Positions 5,631 to 6,052 of a stretch of DNA of 6,052 nt are shown one piece after another; position 1 is the first letter of the stretch; every line of letters begins with the position of its first letter. A model generated the notes under the pieces. The model worked only from the letters and a program-made list of their open reading frames with translations, was not told the DNA's origin and made no database searches. The stretch spans positions 1 to 6,052 of the forward strand of contig DAOVTM010000249.1 of the NCBI GenBank assembly GCA_030633145.1, given 5' to 3'. A program made the translations under genes and the position numbers. The DNA comes from Desulfobulbaceae bacterium. GTDB lineage: Bacteria > Desulfobacterota > Desulfobulbia > Desulfobulbales > Desulfobulbaceae.

Positions 5631-5939
5631 AAAACCCTTGTCTTCTGTCTCGAAGAACCATCAGCCAAAGAAATGCTGAAAGGGGTGCTGCCCAGAATAC
5701 TACCCGATGACGTTACCGCCAGGTTTATCATCTTTAAAGGTAAGCAGGAATCCAAAAAATATCGTACTCCCGATCATCTTGCCAACCCTGTTCAGGAACT
5801 GAGAAGGCTCACCGGAAACAGGTATCAAAAAATGTCAGGTTCGCGGGACATAGGGGTACACCTGCGGCTTAGCAATAACCGATCACACAGCTTTATGACG
5901 TTGATCAGTGGAATAAAACAGCTCATGGAGAATAACTGA
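5627..5939 (+). pseudogene. DUF4276 family protein, frameshifted and internally deleted
   Basis: The start codon overlaps the ATPase stop (ATGA at 5627-5630), the usual coupling in this gene pair. The first codons read MKN, then the frame is lost. Removing one C from CCC at 5635-5637 restores LVFCLEEPSAKEMLKGVLPRI, the characteristic DUF4276 N-terminus. That frame continues open to TGA at 5937-5939. The product is also too short, about 103 residues against my recollection of roughly 190-220. After IIFKGKQ (ending near 5747) it jumps straight to KYRTPDHL, LRRLTGNRYQKMSGSR and NNRSHSF, which belong to the family C-terminus. About 90-120 codons of the middle are therefore missing in frame, including the stretch that normally carries the conserved acidic residues (an RDQDS-like motif). 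The remaining Glu-Glu near the N-terminus and the acidic middle resemble a TOPRIM-type metal site; that relation is inferred. The gene is almost certainly non-functional. Confidence 0.78.
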
Positions 5940-6052
5940 AAAACTCTATCAACGAGTGAAAAATGCGTCGTAGAGGAAGTATCAAGATACTGGATAAGGC
6001 TATAATTGTAAATATCGTCAGTATTAAATATCCTTCCTGTCAACTACCTGAA

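Noticed and set aside
5978..5991. AGTATC-AA-GATACT inverted repeat
   Set aside because: A short six-base-pair hairpin in AT-rich sequence, expected by chance, with no neighbouring gene to regulate.
5825..6043. 72-codon minus-strand open frame at the right end
   Set aside because: It overlaps the DUF4276 remnant antisense and has no recognisable motif or start signal.
1..6052. CRISPR array, rRNA genes or insertion-sequence ends
   Set aside because: No regularly spaced repeats, rRNA-like sequence, transposase frame or flanking terminal inverted repeats were seen on either strand.

Overview
The window looks like a bacterial chromosome segment from an anaerobe, most probably a Desulfobacterota-type (sulfate-reducer-like) organism. 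This rests on gene content: an oxygen-sensitive [4Fe-4S] cysteine desulfidase homologue, a DUF362 protein, a FabL-type enoyl-ACP reductase and an integrase of the 'SIKTAW...RPYD' type. It is an inference from family resemblance, not a direct reading. No tool or database was used.

Three regions can be told apart. (1) Positions 1-1260 are a tRNA-linked integration scar. A minus-strand C-terminal fragment of a large, probably phage/ICE-type protein (90-461) abuts the plus-strand C-terminal stub of a tyrosine integrase (about 435-707), whose catalytic Arg II has become His. Then come a tandem TTTGGTACAC repeat (711-731), an intact tRNA-Pro(CGG) with encoded CCA (765-841), a strong intrinsic terminator (849-888), an inverted repeat (916-959), and a solo HI1420-family antitoxin (978-1241) with no toxin beside it.

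(2) Positions 1296-4266 hold three intact, closely spaced, co-directional genes that look like one operon: a CyuA/CdsB-type L-cysteine desulfidase, a DUF362 protein and a FabL-like enoyl-ACP reductase. The first would release sulfide, ammonia and pyruvate from cysteine. The third would perform the last reductive step of fatty-acid elongation. The role of the middle gene, and the reason for linking these three, are not known to me.

(3) Positions 4267-5939 hold a short headless reading frame resembling a NusG/KOW C-terminus (4277-4405), then a two-gene unit. An intact OLD/RecF-like AAA (ABC-type) ATPase (4440-5630) overlaps by ATGA a DUF4276 partner that is broken twice: a single-base frameshift in codons 3-4 and a large in-frame deletion of its middle. 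This ATPase-DUF4276 pairing is a recurrent conflict/defence-like arrangement, and here it appears inactivated on the partner side. The last 113 bases (5940-6052) and the first 89 bases show nothing I can name.

Overall, a housekeeping-like metabolic operon sits between two zones of mobile-element and defence-island decay.
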